Assembly (NCBI RefSeq): GCF_002479495.1
Contig: NZ_DLNQ01000008.1
Location: 155,310 to 219,309, forward strand
DNA from: Brevundimonas sp. UBA7506
Lineage (GTDB): Bacteria > Pseudomonadota > Alphaproteobacteria > Caulobacterales > Caulobacteraceae
Direction: 5' to 3'
DNA length: 64,000 nt
This document shows positions 8,220 through 17,473 of the stretch, piece by piece. The position numbers were made by a program, and so were the translations under genes. The notes under the pieces were generated by a model, which was not told the origin of the DNA, searched no databases, and saw only the letters and a list, made by a program, of their open reading frames with translations. Within the stretch, counting starts at the first letter, position 1, and each line of letters begins with the position of its first letter.

Positions 8220-9059
8220 TCAGCGGCTCGCCCCGAACGGGACCACCTTGTTGTCCGGGTCGTGGCCGATGTCGGCGGTTCCCAGGTAGGGAATGCCCGA
8301 ACGCTCGCACCAATAGCGAACGATCTCTTCCGGCGTCAGGCCGAAGTCCGGATCATTGGGCGTGACGTCCGAGACCCGGCCCAGGCGAATGCCTGCGGCA
8401 CGACGGATCGAGGCCTGGCCCGTCAGGTGAAACATCATCCGGTCGACGCGATAGAGGGCCTCGGACACCTCTTCCAGCATGATGACGTGGCCGGTCAGGT
8501 CCGGCTCCAGCGCCGTGCCGACCAGTTCGTTGAGAATGGTCAGATTGAAGGCGACGGCCGGGCGTGGATCGTCCAGCAGGGACGGCTCCAGCGAAGCGCG
8601 GTCGCCGCTGACCAGCCAATCCACCGCCCGGCGCCCCGTCGCGTCATGCCGCGCCCCGTCCGAGGCCATCGGCCCGTGGGCCACATGAGGAAAGCCCGCC
8701 TTGTAGAGCAGGGCCAGCAGGCTGCCCGCGTCGGAATAGCCGAGGTAGCGTTTCTTGCGCGCCACCTCCGTCAGCTGCGGCAGGACCGCCTCGGCGATGC
8801 GGCACGAACCGTAGCCGCCACGCGCGAACCAGACGGCGCCGAGACGCGGATCATTGGCGAACTCGACGAAGGCGTCGGCGCGGACGGCGTCATCGCCACC
8901 AAAGTGGCCGTGCGTCTCGAACGCCATAGGATGGAAGACCAACTGCACCGCGCCGCCCGGATAGGCCTGATCCATCCAGGCCTGGATCGCCTCCCCGCGG
9001 GCGGGATCCAGACGCGAGCTGGCGTTCACAACCCCGATCTTGAACGGTTCAGGCTTCAT
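8220..9059 (-). CDS. ldcA: LD-carboxypeptidase (S66 family)
   Basis: A 279-residue cytoplasmic peptidase that removes the terminal D-Ala from recycled muropeptide tetrapeptides. The motif [10 protein letters not shown] and the nucleophile Ser in YLGYSDAG are visible; the later Glu and His of the triad fit MLEEVSE and TADIGHDP. Length is normal (about 300). It is divergent, about 80 bases apart, from a Mur ligase of Mpl type, which would use the tripeptide that LdcA makes; the pairing supports both assignments. Confidence 0.92.
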   Translation of the reverse strand: MKPEPFKIGVVNASSRLDPARGEAIQAWMDQAYPGGAVQLVFHPMAFETHGHFGGDDAVRADAFVEFANDPRLGAVWFARGGYGSCRIAEAVLPQLTEVARKKRYLGYSDAGSLLALLYKAGFPHVAHGPMASDGARHDATGRRAVDWLVSGDRASLEPSLLDDPRPAVAFNLTILNELVGTALEPDLTGHVIMLEEVSEALYRVDRMMFHLTGQASIRRAAGIRLGRVSDVTPNDPDFGLTPEEIVRYWCERSGIPYLGTADIGHDPDNKVVPFGASR

Positions 9060-9139
9060 GGATGGGGCTGGCCTCCGGCGTCGCCCGTGCTAGTCAGGCC
9101 GCCGGACATTCCCCGGTTTCGCGCGTCAAAATCAAGCCG

Positions 9140-10528
9140 ATGAACAAAGACTATTTCTTCTGCGGCGTCGGCGGGTCCGGCATGCTGCCCCTGGCCATGA
9201 TCGTTCAGGCGCAGGGCAACCGCATCGCCGGTTCCGACCGGGCGCTGGATCAGGGCCGCACGCCGGACAAGTTCGACTGGCTGCGCGCGCACGGCGTCGC
9301 CCTGCACCCGCAGGACGGATCGGGCGTGACCAGCCCCGATCAGATCGTCGTGGCCACCGGGGCGGTCGAGGACACGGTGCCCGACATCGGCGCGGCCAAA
9401 CGCGTCGGCGCGACGATCAAGACCCGCCCCCAGCTGCTGAGCGAACTGTTCAACGCGGCCCCGACCTCGATCGGCGTGGCGGGCACCAGCGGCAAATCGA
9501 CCATCACCGGCATGGTGGCCTGGATCCTGGATCAGGCGGGCCGCCAGCCCACCGTGGTCAACGGCGCGGTGATGAAGAACTTCGCCGACGCCGACCATCC
9601 CTTCGCCAGCGCACTGGTCGGCGGTCCCGACCTGTTCGTGGCCGAGGTGGACGAGAGCGACGGCTCCATCGCCCGCTACGATCCGACGGTGGCGGTCGTC
9701 TCCAACATCTCGCTGGACCACAAGTCGATGGAGGAGTTGCGCGACCTGTTCGGCGGCTTCGTCGGCCGGGCGACGACGGCGGTGTTGAACCTCGACAATC
9801 CCGAGACGGCGGCGCTGGCGCAAACGCTGCCGACCGGCAAGGCCGTCACCTTCGCGCTCGGCGAGGAAGAGGCGGACCTGTCGGCGCATGATCTGGCGCC
9901 CCTGCCCACCGGCATGAGCTTCGAGCTGCGGCTGCGCGGCGAGCCCCCGCGTCCGGTCGTGCTGAACGTCCCAGGCGCGCACAATGTCGCCAATGCGCTG
10001 GCGGCGCTCGGCGCGGTCAAGGCGCTGGGCGTGTCGATTGAGGATGCGGTCGCGGCGCTTGAGACCTTCGCCGGCATTCGGCGACGGCTGGAGGTGGTGG
10101 GGACGCAGAGCGGCGTCACCGTCATCGACGACTTCGCCCACAACCCCGACAAGATCGCCGCCACCCTGAAGACCCTGCACGCCTTTGACGGGCGGCTGCT
10201 GATCCTGTTCCAGCCGCACGGCTTCGGCCCGCTGAAGCTGATGCGGCAAGAGTTCATCGAAGGCTTCGCCGGCTTGATGCGCGAGCACGACGTCCTGCTG
10301 ATGCCCGAGCCGGTCTATTACGGCGGCACCACCGACCGCAGCGTGGGCTCCGAAGACATCGCCGCCGGCGTCCGCGCCGAGGGGCGTCGGGCCGAGGCCT
10401 TGGCGACGCGCGCCGACTGCGGCGACCGGATCGTGGAGATGGCCCAGCCCGGCGACCGGGTGGTGGTCATGGGGGCGCGCGACGACAGCCTGTCCAGCTT
10501 CGCGGCGGAGCTGCTGGCTCGACTTTAA
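9140..10528 (+). CDS. mpl: Mur ligase, probably UDP-MurNAc:tripeptide ligase (Mpl-type)
   Basis: A 462-residue ligase. The N-terminal Rossmann part begins [15 protein letters not shown], the ATP loop is [12 protein letters not shown], then [13 protein letters not shown], and the C-terminal domain has [21 protein letters not shown] is closer to Mpl (DDFAHHP) than to MurC (DDYGHHP). Mpl attaches L-Ala-D-Glu-mDAP recycled from the wall to UDP-MurNAc. The ATG at 9140 is chosen because the usual family start falls there; a GTG at 9062 would add an unrelated leader. Divergent ldcA supports recycling rather than de novo MurC, but MurC-like activity is not excluded. Confidence 0.82.
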   Translation: MNKDYFFCGVGGSGMLPLAMIVQAQGNRIAGSDRALDQGRTPDKFDWLRAHGVALHPQDGSGVTSPDQIVVATGAVEDTVPDIGAAKRVGATIKTRPQLLSELFNAAPTSIGVAGTSGKSTITGMVAWILDQAGRQPTVVNGAVMKNFADADHPFASALVGGPDLFVAEVDESDGSIARYDPTVAVVSNISLDHKSMEELRDLFGGFVGRATTAVLNLDNPETAALAQTLPTGKAVTFALGEEEADLSAHDLAPLPTGMSFELRLRGEPPRPVVLNVPGAHNVANALAALGAVKALGVSIEDAVAALETFAGIRRRLEVVGTQSGVTVIDDFAHNPDKIAATLKTLHAFDGRLLILFQPHGFGPLKLMRQEFIEGFAGLMREHDVLLMPEPVYYGGTTDRSVGSEDIAAGVRAEGRRAEALATRADCGDRIVEMAQPGDRVVVMGARDDSLSSFAAELLARL

Positions 10529-10645
10529 GCTCAGCGCCCGGAGCAATCGTCAAATTGCCCTTGTAAAACATTCACTTTCGGCAAATCGGCTGTTAAGCGC
10601 CGCCCGCCTAACTGCGCTCTCGCAAAACGCGGAAGGGGCGTCGGG

Positions 10646-12247
10646 ATGGCCAGGATCGGAGACTTCGTCGAGACGGCGCCGCCCATGGCGCCCGAGGCGC
10701 CCGGCGCCGAGGCCTTCGACCGGTTTCAGGCCGAGCCCGACACCCTGGTCATCGCCGTGGTGGACGCGGACGGTCGCCCCATAGGTCTGATCGAGCGAAA
10801 CGCCTTCACCCTGAAGATGGCCGCCGAGTTCGGCCGCGCCCTCTATGCCCGCCGCCCGGTCTCGGCCCTGATGGAGCCGAAGCCTCTGCTGGTTGAGGCC
10901 GACGCTTCGGCCGATGTCCTGTTCCAGAACATGGATGCAGCGGGGCTGGGGGCCCTGCTGAAGGGCTTCATCGTCGTGTCGCGCGGACGCTATGTCGGGG
11001 TCGGGGCGGGGCTTCATGTTCTTCAGGCGGGGGTGGCCATCCACAAGCGCCGGGCCGAGGCCATGAGCCAGCTGGCCCAGAACCTGGTCCGTGCCGAGGC
11101 CGAGGCTCGCGCCTCCAGCCGGGCCAAGTCCGAATTCCTGGCGGTGATGAGCCACGAGATTCGCACCCCGCTGAACGGGGTGCTTGGGGTGGCCGCCCTG
11201 ATGGAGCGTGAACTGACGCAGACCTCGCTGCGCCCCTATGTCCGCACCATTCTGGATTCAGGGAACAGCCTGCTGCGGCTGCTGACCGACGCCCTGGACA
11301 TGTCGCGGGCCGAGGCGGGCATCCTGACGCTGGAGCCGGCGCCGCTGGATCTCAACGCGGTGGCCGCCGACCTGTCGGCCCTGTGGCGACCGCGCGCGGA
11401 GGAGAAGAACCTGCGCCTGACGGTGACGACGGACACGGCCGCCGCGCGCTGGGTCGTCGGCGACGAGATGCGGCTGAAGCAGTTGCTCAACAACCTGATC
11501 GGCAATGCGCTGAAGTTCACCACCCGGGGCGCGGTCGAGGTCAGCCTCAGCACGCGACTGGACGACGGCCGGGTGCGGCTGGACGCCGTGGTCGACGACA
11601 GCGGGCCGGGGATCAGCGACGAGGCGGCGACCGCCATCTTCGAGCCGTTCAACACCGGCGAGGCGGGCCGACAGGGCGCCGGCGCGGGGTTGGGCCTGGC
11701 CATCTGCCGCCAGATCGTCGAGCGGATGGAGGGGACGCTGGCGCTGGAGCGCTCGCCCGCCGGCGGGGCGCGTTTCCGCTTTGACCTGCACCTGCCGCTG
11801 GCCGAGGCTGATGCGCGCAGCCTTGAGGACCGGACCGCCGCCCCGACCGCGCACGAAACCCTGCACGTCCTGGTGGTCGACGACAACGCCGCCAACCGCT
11901 TCGTCGCGGGCAAGGTGCTGGAGTTGTTCGGCTGCACCCATGAGACCGCCGAGGACGGGCGTCAGGCGCTGGAGCGGGCGATGATCGCCCCCTTCGACCT
12001 GATCCTGATGGACGTGAAGATGCCGGTGATGGACGGTGTGACGGCGACGCGGGCCATCCGCGCCCTGCCCGGCGCGGCCTCCGTCGTGCCCATCCTGGCC
12101 CTGACCGCCAACGCCGACCCGCGCGACGAGGCCGAGTATCTGGCGGCGGGCATGGACGGGGTGGCGCAAAAGCCGATCCAGCCCGACGCCCTGCTGAACG
12201 CCATCCGACTGGCCCTGTCGCGTCATGCGGTGGCCGAAGCGGCCTAA
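10646..12247 (+). CDS. Hybrid sensor histidine kinase / response regulator
   Basis: A 533-residue soluble signalling protein. Residues about 30-140 resemble a CBS-like sensor pair (IAVVDADGRPIGLIERN and a second copy later). The histidine phosphorylation site is FLAVMSHEIRTPLNGVLG, the ATPase domain has LKQLLNNLIGNALKF and GAGLGLAICRQIVE, and the C-terminal receiver has VLVVDDNAANR and LILMDVKMPVMDG with the acceptor Asp. No membrane segments, so the signal is probably internal. It comes just before a TonB-dependent receptor, but no functional tie is evident. Confidence 0.93.
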   Translation: MARIGDFVETAPPMAPEAPGAEAFDRFQAEPDTLVIAVVDADGRPIGLIERNAFTLKMAAEFGRALYARRPVSALMEPKPLLVEADASADVLFQNMDAAGLGALLKGFIVVSRGRYVGVGAGLHVLQAGVAIHKRRAEAMSQLAQNLVRAEAEARASSRAKSEFLAVMSHEIRTPLNGVLGVAALMERELTQTSLRPYVRTILDSGNSLLRLLTDALDMSRAEAGILTLEPAPLDLNAVAADLSALWRPRAEEKNLRLTVTTDTAAARWVVGDEMRLKQLLNNLIGNALKFTTRGAVEVSLSTRLDDGRVRLDAVVDDSGPGISDEAATAIFEPFNTGEAGRQGAGAGLGLAICRQIVERMEGTLALERSPAGGARFRFDLHLPLAEADARSLEDRTAAPTAHETLHVLVVDDNAANRFVAGKVLELFGCTHETAEDGRQALERAMIAPFDLILMDVKMPVMDGVTATRAIRALPGAASVVPILALTANADPRDEAEYLAAGMDGVAQKPIQPDALLNAIRLALSRHAVAEAA

Positions 12248-12288
12248 GGGCGCGCCAGCGTCGCGGGCCTGGGCTATGGTCCCGCCTG

Positions 12289-14319
12289 ATGCTTCAGGAC
12301 ACGCCCCCCGCCGCCCCGACCACTACGCTGGACGAGGTGATCGTCACCGCCGCCCGCCTGCCCCCGGCGGCGGGCGAGGCGGCCTTTTCGGTGATCCGGC
12401 TGGGCGAGGAGACGCTGTCGAGCGCGACGCGGCTGGACGAGGCCCTGGCGACGGTTCCCGCCGTCTCCCTGTTCCGGCGCACCTCCAGTCTGGCCGCCAA
12501 TCCGACGACCCAGGGCATCAGCCTGAGGGCCATAGCCCCGTCGGGGGCGGGACGGACGCTGGTGACTCTGGACGGGGCGCCGTTGAACGATCCCTTCGGC
12601 GGCTGGGTGATCTGGTCGCAGGTTCCAACCGAGAGCGTCGAGAGCCTCGACATCGTGCGCGGCGCCGGGGCCGGTCCCTATGGCGCGGGGGCGCTGACGG
12701 GCGTCATCCAGTTGAGGGAGCGCGAGCGCGGCGGGGTGCTGGACACCTCGCTCGCCGAGCGCGGCGGGGCGCGGCTGGCGGGGTCGGGCGGGGTGGATGC
12801 GGGGCCGGCGCGGCTGACGGGGTCGGTCCTTTATGAGACCAGCGACGGCTATGTCCCCGTGCGCGGGCCGACGGCCGGGGCGGCGGACGCGCGGCTGGAT
12901 CTGGAAGCGAAGAGCGCGGCCCTGCGGGCCGATGTGCCAATCGGCGAGGCCGCCCTGTCGCTACGGGCGGCGGCCTATGAGGAGGATCGCGGTTCTGGTC
13001 TGGCGGGGGCGCGGGCCACGGCCAGCGGCCATGTCCTGTCGGCCACGGCGGCCAAACGTCCGACCGAGGGCGACTACGGCTGGCGGCTGCAGGCCTGGCG
13101 GCGCGAGAGCGATCTGGCCAACACCTCGGTCGCCGTGGCGGCGGATCGGGCCACGACCACGCCCGCCAATAACCAGTACGAGACGCCCGCGACCGGCTGG
13201 GGCCTGAACGCCGCCCTGCGCCGGGCCGAGCGGTCGGTCGGCGGCGGACGCCTGGAGTGGGAGGTGGGCGCCGACGCCCGCTTCAACGAGGGCGAGACGC
13301 ACGAGCGCTTCCGCTACATGGCCGAGGCCTTCACCCGCGACCGCATCGCCGGGGGCGAGACGTCGGTGGCCGGGATTTACGGCGAGGGCTCGTGGGAGAC
13401 CGGGCCTTGGCTGTTCGCGGGCGGACTGCGGCTGGACGGCTGGAAGAACCAGAACGGGCGGCGGCTGGAGCGCGATCTGGCCACCGGGGCGGCGACGCTG
13501 GACGAGAAAGATCCCGAACGCTCGGGCGAGGTGGTCAGCGCCCGTCTGGCGGCGCGGCGCATGATCGGCGGCGGCTGGGCGGCGCGGGCGGCGGCCTATT
13601 CCGGCTTCCGGCCGGCCACGTTGAACGAACTGCACCGGCCCTTCCGCGTCGGCAACGACCTGACCGAGGCCAATGCGGCGCTGGTCCCTGAAACCCTGCA
13701 GGGGATCGAGGCCGGGCTGGCCTTCGAGGGACCGATTTCGGCCCTGGGCGCCACCCTGTTCTGGAACCGCATCGAGGACGCCATCGTCAACGTCACCGTG
13801 GGCGAAGGCCCCGCAACCTTCCCCCGCGCGGGCTTTGTCCCGGCGGGGGGCGTGCTGCGCCAACGCCGGAACGCCGGGACCATCGAGGCCACGGGCGTCG
13901 AGATCAGCGCCCGGCAAGCCTTGCGCGGCGGACTGGACCTGACCGCCGCCCTGTCCGTCACCGACGCCCGCGTGGACGGCGGGTCGGCCGCGCCGCAACT
14001 GACCGGCCTGCGCCCGGCCCAGGCCCCGATCTGGAGCGCCACGGCGGGGGTCGACTGGCGCGCCGGCGACCGCCTGAGCCTGAGCGCCCGCGCCCGCTAT
14101 GAGAGCAGGCGCTTCGAGGACGACCTGAACAGCCGGGTTCTGGGCGCCGCCGTGACGGCGGACCTGCGGGCCGACTGGCGGGTCAATCAGAGGGCCTCGC
14201 TGTGGCTGGCCGCCGACAATCTGTTCGACGCCGAGGTCGAGGTCTCGGAAACGGGAACCGGCGTCGAAGGCTTCGGCCCGCCGCGCTCGCTCAGCGCCGG
14301 AGTGCGGCTGACTTACTGA
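12289..14319 (+). CDS. TonB-dependent outer-membrane receptor without a visible signal peptide
   Basis: A 676-residue receptor. The N terminus reads MLQDTPPAAP then TLDEVIVTAARLPP, a TonB-box-like start of a mature receptor, followed by the plug (LVTLDGAPLNDPFGGWV, IVRGAGAGPYGAGAL) and a beta barrel ending in SLSAGVRLTY with the usual terminal aromatic. No signal peptide precedes it, and no earlier ATG, GTG or TTG is in frame; the upstream kinase stop is only 41 bases away. It may use a non-canonical start or have lost its export signal. It leads the PepSY-DUF2271-DUF4198-ApbE-reductase genes, suggesting ferric-chelate uptake. Substrate unknown. Confidence 0.88.
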   Translation: MLQDTPPAAPTTTLDEVIVTAARLPPAAGEAAFSVIRLGEETLSSATRLDEALATVPAVSLFRRTSSLAANPTTQGISLRAIAPSGAGRTLVTLDGAPLNDPFGGWVIWSQVPTESVESLDIVRGAGAGPYGAGALTGVIQLRERERGGVLDTSLAERGGARLAGSGGVDAGPARLTGSVLYETSDGYVPVRGPTAGAADARLDLEAKSAALRADVPIGEAALSLRAAAYEEDRGSGLAGARATASGHVLSATAAKRPTEGDYGWRLQAWRRESDLANTSVAVAADRATTTPANNQYETPATGWGLNAALRRAERSVGGGRLEWEVGADARFNEGETHERFRYMAEAFTRDRIAGGETSVAGIYGEGSWETGPWLFAGGLRLDGWKNQNGRRLERDLATGAATLDEKDPERSGEVVSARLAARRMIGGGWAARAAAYSGFRPATLNELHRPFRVGNDLTEANAALVPETLQGIEAGLAFEGPISALGATLFWNRIEDAIVNVTVGEGPATFPRAGFVPAGGVLRQRRNAGTIEATGVEISARQALRGGLDLTAALSVTDARVDGGSAAPQLTGLRPAQAPIWSATAGVDWRAGDRLSLSARARYESRRFEDDLNSRVLGAAVTADLRADWRVNQRASLWLAADNLFDAEVEVSETGTGVEGFGPPRSLSAGVRLTY

Positions 14320-14360
14320 ACGACGATTCGCCCCGCGACATTCCGACGCCTAAACGGTAT

Positions 14361-14375
14361 TGCAAATCGTTCGCA
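14361..14375. promoter_or_regulatory. Fur-like operator candidate upstream of the PepSY gene
   Basis: TGCAAATCGTTCGCA has the form TGC(A/G)A-N5-TCGCA. The same form occurs twice upstream of the second TonB receptor (22084-22098 and 22133-22147). Its place 22 bases before the GTG start and between iron-type genes suggests an iron-responsive repressor site; the regulator is inferred. Confidence 0.5.
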
Positions 14376-14396
14376 GAATATGGCAAAGCCCTGTCT

Positions 14397-15062
14397 GTGA
14401 GTGAAGCCGCTGCAAATCCCGCCAAGACCGCCGTGAAACCGAAGGCGGCGCTGAACGCCAAGCGGTCGTTCTGGCTGAAGCAATTGCACAGCTGGCACTG
14501 GATCTCGGCGGCGGTCAGCCTGGTCGGCATGATCCTGTTCGCGGCGACCGGCATCACCCTCAACCACGCCGCCCAGATCCCGGCCGAGCCGGTGACGAAG
14601 GAGGCGACGGCCACCCTGCCCGCCCCCCTGCTGGCGCGGCTGGCCGACTTCCCCGAGGAAACCACCGACCCGGTCCCCGCCCCCGTGGCGCGCTGGGCCG
14701 CCGACTCCTTCAAGGTGCAGGTGGACGGCAAGCCGACCGAGACCACGGCGGACGAGATCTATGTCGCCCTGGCTGCGCCCGGCGGCGACGGATGGCTGAC
14801 CATCGACCGTTCAACCGGCGAGGCCGTGCACGAGAAGACCACGCGCGGCGCGATCGCTTACCTGAACGACCTGCACAAGGGTCGGAACGCCGGAAAGGTC
14901 TGGTACTGGTTCATCGACGTCTTCGCCGTGGCCTGCGTGATCTTTTCCGTCACCGGTCTGGCCCTGCTGTGGCTGCACGCCCGCGGCCGTCCCTCGACCT
15001 GGCCCATCGTGGCCCTGGGTCTGCTCATTCCCGTCGTTATCGCCCTCCTCTTCATCCACTGA
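14397..15062 (+). CDS. PepSY-associated membrane protein, likely transmembrane electron carrier
   Basis: A protein of 221 residues from a GTG start at 14397; in-frame sequence further up overlaps the receptor gene and is not coding. It has a membrane segment near residues 36-55 preceded by LKQLHSWHWIS and ended by GITLNHAA, a periplasmic PepSY-like part (GDGWLTIDRSTGEAVHEK), and two C-terminal membrane segments (WFIDVFAVACVIFSVTGLAL and the last 20 residues). The paired His residues at both membrane faces are typical of haem-binding PepSY_TM proteins. With DUF2271, ApbE and the reductase it may move electrons across the inner membrane, perhaps to reduce ferric chelates (inference). Confidence 0.82.
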   Translation: MSEAAANPAKTAVKPKAALNAKRSFWLKQLHSWHWISAAVSLVGMILFAATGITLNHAAQIPAEPVTKEATATLPAPLLARLADFPEETTDPVPAPVARWAADSFKVQVDGKPTETTADEIYVALAAPGGDGWLTIDRSTGEAVHEKTTRGAIAYLNDLHKGRNAGKVWYWFIDVFAVACVIFSVTGLALLWLHARGRPSTWPIVALGLLIPVVIALLFIH

Positions 15063-15075
15063 CGAGTTCCTCCCC

Positions 15076-15588
15076 ATGCGTAAGCTCCCTCTCGTCCTGA
15101 CCGCCGCCGGCCTCGCCGCCGCGCCCGCCGTCGCCAGCGCCGCCGACCTGAGCGTCAGCGTCGAGCTGCCGCGCATCGCCAGCGCCTCCTATCATCGGCC
15201 CTACGTCGCCGTGTGGATCGAGAAGCCGGACCAGACGACGGCCCAGACCCTGGCCGTCTGGTACCAGCAGACCCGCAACAACGAGGGCGACGGCAAGGAC
15301 TGGCTGAAGGACCTGCGCACCTGGTGGCGCAAGGGCGGCCGCGCCATGGCCATGCCCGCCGACGGCGTGTCCGGCCCGACCAAGGCCCCCGGCCGTCACG
15401 CCGTGACCGTGCCCGCCGCCCGCCTGCGCAACCTGCCCGCCGGGCAGTACAACATCGTCGTCGAGGCGGCCCGCGAACTGGGCGGCCGCGAGGTCGTCCG
15501 CGTGCCCTTCCGCTGGGGCGGCGCCAACACCGCCGCCGGAACCGGCTCCACCGAACTGGGCGCCGTTCGCGTCGCCGTGACCCGCTAA
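15076..15588 (+). CDS. DUF2271 periplasmic protein with a flavinylation-like motif
   Basis: A 170-residue exported protein; signal peptide about residues 1-23, cleaved near ASAAD. Conserved features are YVAVWIEKPD, LAVWYQ, KDLRTWWRKGG and LPAGQYNIVVEAARE. Residues 96-102 read DGVSGPT followed by KAPG; this matches the D-x-x-S-G-x-T pattern at which ApbE attaches FMN to the last Thr (T102). ApbE itself is encoded two genes downstream. I therefore infer that this is a covalently flavinylated periplasmic electron carrier. The third last motif position is Pro, where Ala is more usual, so modification is not certain. Confidence 0.85.
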   Translation: MRKLPLVLTAAGLAAAPAVASAADLSVSVELPRIASASYHRPYVAVWIEKPDQTTAQTLAVWYQQTRNNEGDGKDWLKDLRTWWRKGGRAMAMPADGVSGPTKAPGRHAVTVPAARLRNLPAGQYNIVVEAARELGGREVVRVPFRWGGANTAAGTGSTELGAVRVAVTR

Positions 15589-15600
15589 GAGGACCTGATC

Positions 15601-16395
15601 ATGAAAAAGACCCTCGCCTTCCTGTCTCTGGCCGCCGTTCTGGCCGCCCCGCTCTCGGCCCAGGCGCACCGCGCCTGGCTGGCCCCGACCTCGACCGTGC
15701 TGTCGGGCAATGACGCCTGGGTCGGTTTCGACGCCGGGATGTCGAACGGGGTCTTCATCCCCGATCACGCCGCCATGCGTCTGGCCGGTCTGACCATCAC
15801 CGCCCCGGACGGCTCGACCGCCCAGGCCGAGAACGTCATGCAGGCCAAGTACCGCTCCAGCTTCGACCTGCACCTGTCGAAGCCCGGCACCTACCGCGTC
15901 GCCAATGTCGGTTCGGGCTTCATGGCCAGCTACAAGCAGGGCGGCGAGCAGAAGCGCTGGCGCGGGACGGAGGCTGACTTCGCCACCGCCATCCCCGCCG
16001 ACGCCACCGACGTCGAGGCCGTGCGCACCGACAGCCGCACCGAGACCTTTGTGACCCTGGGCGAGCCGACCGACCTGGCCATCGTCGGCAAGGGTCTGGA
16101 ACTGGCCCCGGTCACCCACCCGAACGATCTGGCCGCCGGCGAAGCCGCCACCTTCAAGCTGCTGAAGGACGGCCAGCCCGCCGCCAATGTCGAGGTGACC
16201 ATCGCGCGCGGGGGCACCCGCTACCGCAACAATCCCGAAGAGATCACGGTCAAGACCGGCGCGGACGGCGCCTTCAGCGTGACCTGGCCGGAAGCCGGTC
16301 TCTATTGGCTGGGCGCTTCGGTGCGCACGGCAGGCGTGAACGGCCAGCCCGGCTCGAACGCCTCGTGGAACGGCGCGCTGGAAGTCCTGCCCTGA
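15601..16395 (+). CDS. DUF4198 domain-containing periplasmic protein
   Basis: A 264-residue exported protein with a clear signal peptide cut after LSAQAHRAW (the mature protein begins with His, as in other DUF4198 proteins, where an N-terminal His may bind metal). Other blocks are GNDAWVGFDAGMSNG and a C-terminal Ig-like half with ADGAFSVTWPEAGLYWLGAS. It is often found next to TonB receptors and PepSY proteins; a periplasmic metal-binding role is suggested but not shown. It starts 12 bases after DUF2271. Confidence 0.88.
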   Translation: MKKTLAFLSLAAVLAAPLSAQAHRAWLAPTSTVLSGNDAWVGFDAGMSNGVFIPDHAAMRLAGLTITAPDGSTAQAENVMQAKYRSSFDLHLSKPGTYRVANVGSGFMASYKQGGEQKRWRGTEADFATAIPADATDVEAVRTDSRTETFVTLGEPTDLAIVGKGLELAPVTHPNDLAAGEAATFKLLKDGQPAANVEVTIARGGTRYRNNPEEITVKTGADGAFSVTWPEAGLYWLGASVRTAGVNGQPGSNASWNGALEVLP

Positions 16396-17471
16396 CCTCG
16401 AAAAGCTCCAGCTCGACCCCGCCGCCGCTCCTGCTCGGAGCGGCGGTTGACGGCCGTCAGCACACGCGCGTCCTGATCCCGCCGAGCGCCCGCGCGCCGG
16501 AGCGGCCGCCCAGCGACCTGATCTGGTCGCTGTCGGGGGAAAGCATGGGCACCACCTGGTCGGTGCGTCTTGTCCCGCCGATGGGCGTGGCGCAGGACGC
16601 GTTTCAGGCGGCGATCGAGGAGGAGCTGGCGCGCATCATCGCCCTGTTCAGCCCCTGGACGCCGGACAGCGAGATCAGCCGTTTCAACAACGCGCCCGCC
16701 GGGACGTGGCAGTTGTCGGACGACTTCTGGGCCCTGCTGAACGCCTCTCTGGATCTGGCCGACGACGTCAACGGCGCGGTCGATCCGACCCTTGGGACTC
16801 TGGTCGACCTGTGGGGCTTTGGCCCGCCGGGACCGCGCGATCCGCTCAATCCCTTGCCGTCCAGTGAAGAAGTCGAGGCGGCGCTGGCCGTGTCCGGCTG
16901 GCAGAAGCTGCGGCTGAACCGCGACGCCCAGGCGGCGGTGCAGACCGGCGGCATGAAGCTGGACTTCTCGGGCATCGCCAAGGGTCACGCCGTGGACCGG
17001 GTGTCGGCGCGACTGACCGGGATGGGCGCGACCTCGCATCTGGTTGAGATCGGCGGCGAACTTCTGGGACGCGGCGTTAAGCCGGACGCCCAGCCCTGGT
17101 GGGTCGAGATCGAGACCGTGCCGGGATCGCCCGCGCCGCAGACGGTCGCCGCCCTGTTCGACGTGGCGGTCGCCACCTCGGGCGACTGGCGTCGCGCCTT
17201 CGTGCATGAAGAGCGCCTCTATCCGCACACCCTCGACGGTTCGACCGGGCGGCCGGTGGACAATGGCCTGGCGCAGGTGACGGTGTTCGACGCCTCGGCC
17301 ATGCGCGCCGACGCCTTCGCCACCGCCCTGACCGTCCTGGGCCCCTATGACGGGCCGGAGTTCGCCGAGGCCATGCAGATCGCTGCGCACTTCATCGAGC
17401 GGACGCCGCGCGGCCTGGTCGAGCGGATGACGCCCGCCTTCGCCGCCATGATGGACGAAGAAGAAGCCTGA
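16365..17471 (+). CDS. apbE: FAD:protein FMN transferase (ApbE)
   Basis: ApbE transfers FMN from FAD to Thr/Ser of target proteins in the periplasm. The core starts at MGTTWSVRL; further motifs are LDFSGIAKGHAVDRV, HLVEIGGELLGRG, ATSGDWRRAF, YPHTLDGSTGRPVDNG and MRADAFATALTVLG, all typical. The start is unclear: no ATG lies upstream of the core, a GTG at 16365 overlaps the DUF4198 gene by 31 bases, and a CTG at 16392 would overlap its stop as CTGA. The sequence between 16392 and the core looks coding. No signal peptide or lipobox is visible, unusual for a periplasmic enzyme. The likely target is the DUF2271 protein. Confidence 0.88.
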   Translation: MERRAGSPALTSKSSSSTPPPLLLGAAVDGRQHTRVLIPPSARAPERPPSDLIWSLSGESMGTTWSVRLVPPMGVAQDAFQAAIEEELARIIALFSPWTPDSEISRFNNAPAGTWQLSDDFWALLNASLDLADDVNGAVDPTLGTLVDLWGFGPPGPRDPLNPLPSSEEVEAALAVSGWQKLRLNRDAQAAVQTGGMKLDFSGIAKGHAVDRVSARLTGMGATSHLVEIGGELLGRGVKPDAQPWWVEIETVPGSPAPQTVAALFDVAVATSGDWRRAFVHEERLYPHTLDGSTGRPVDNGLAQVTVFDASAMRADAFATALTVLGPYDGPEFAEAMQIAAHFIERTPRGLVERMTPAFAAMMDEEEA

Positions 17472-17473
17472 CC

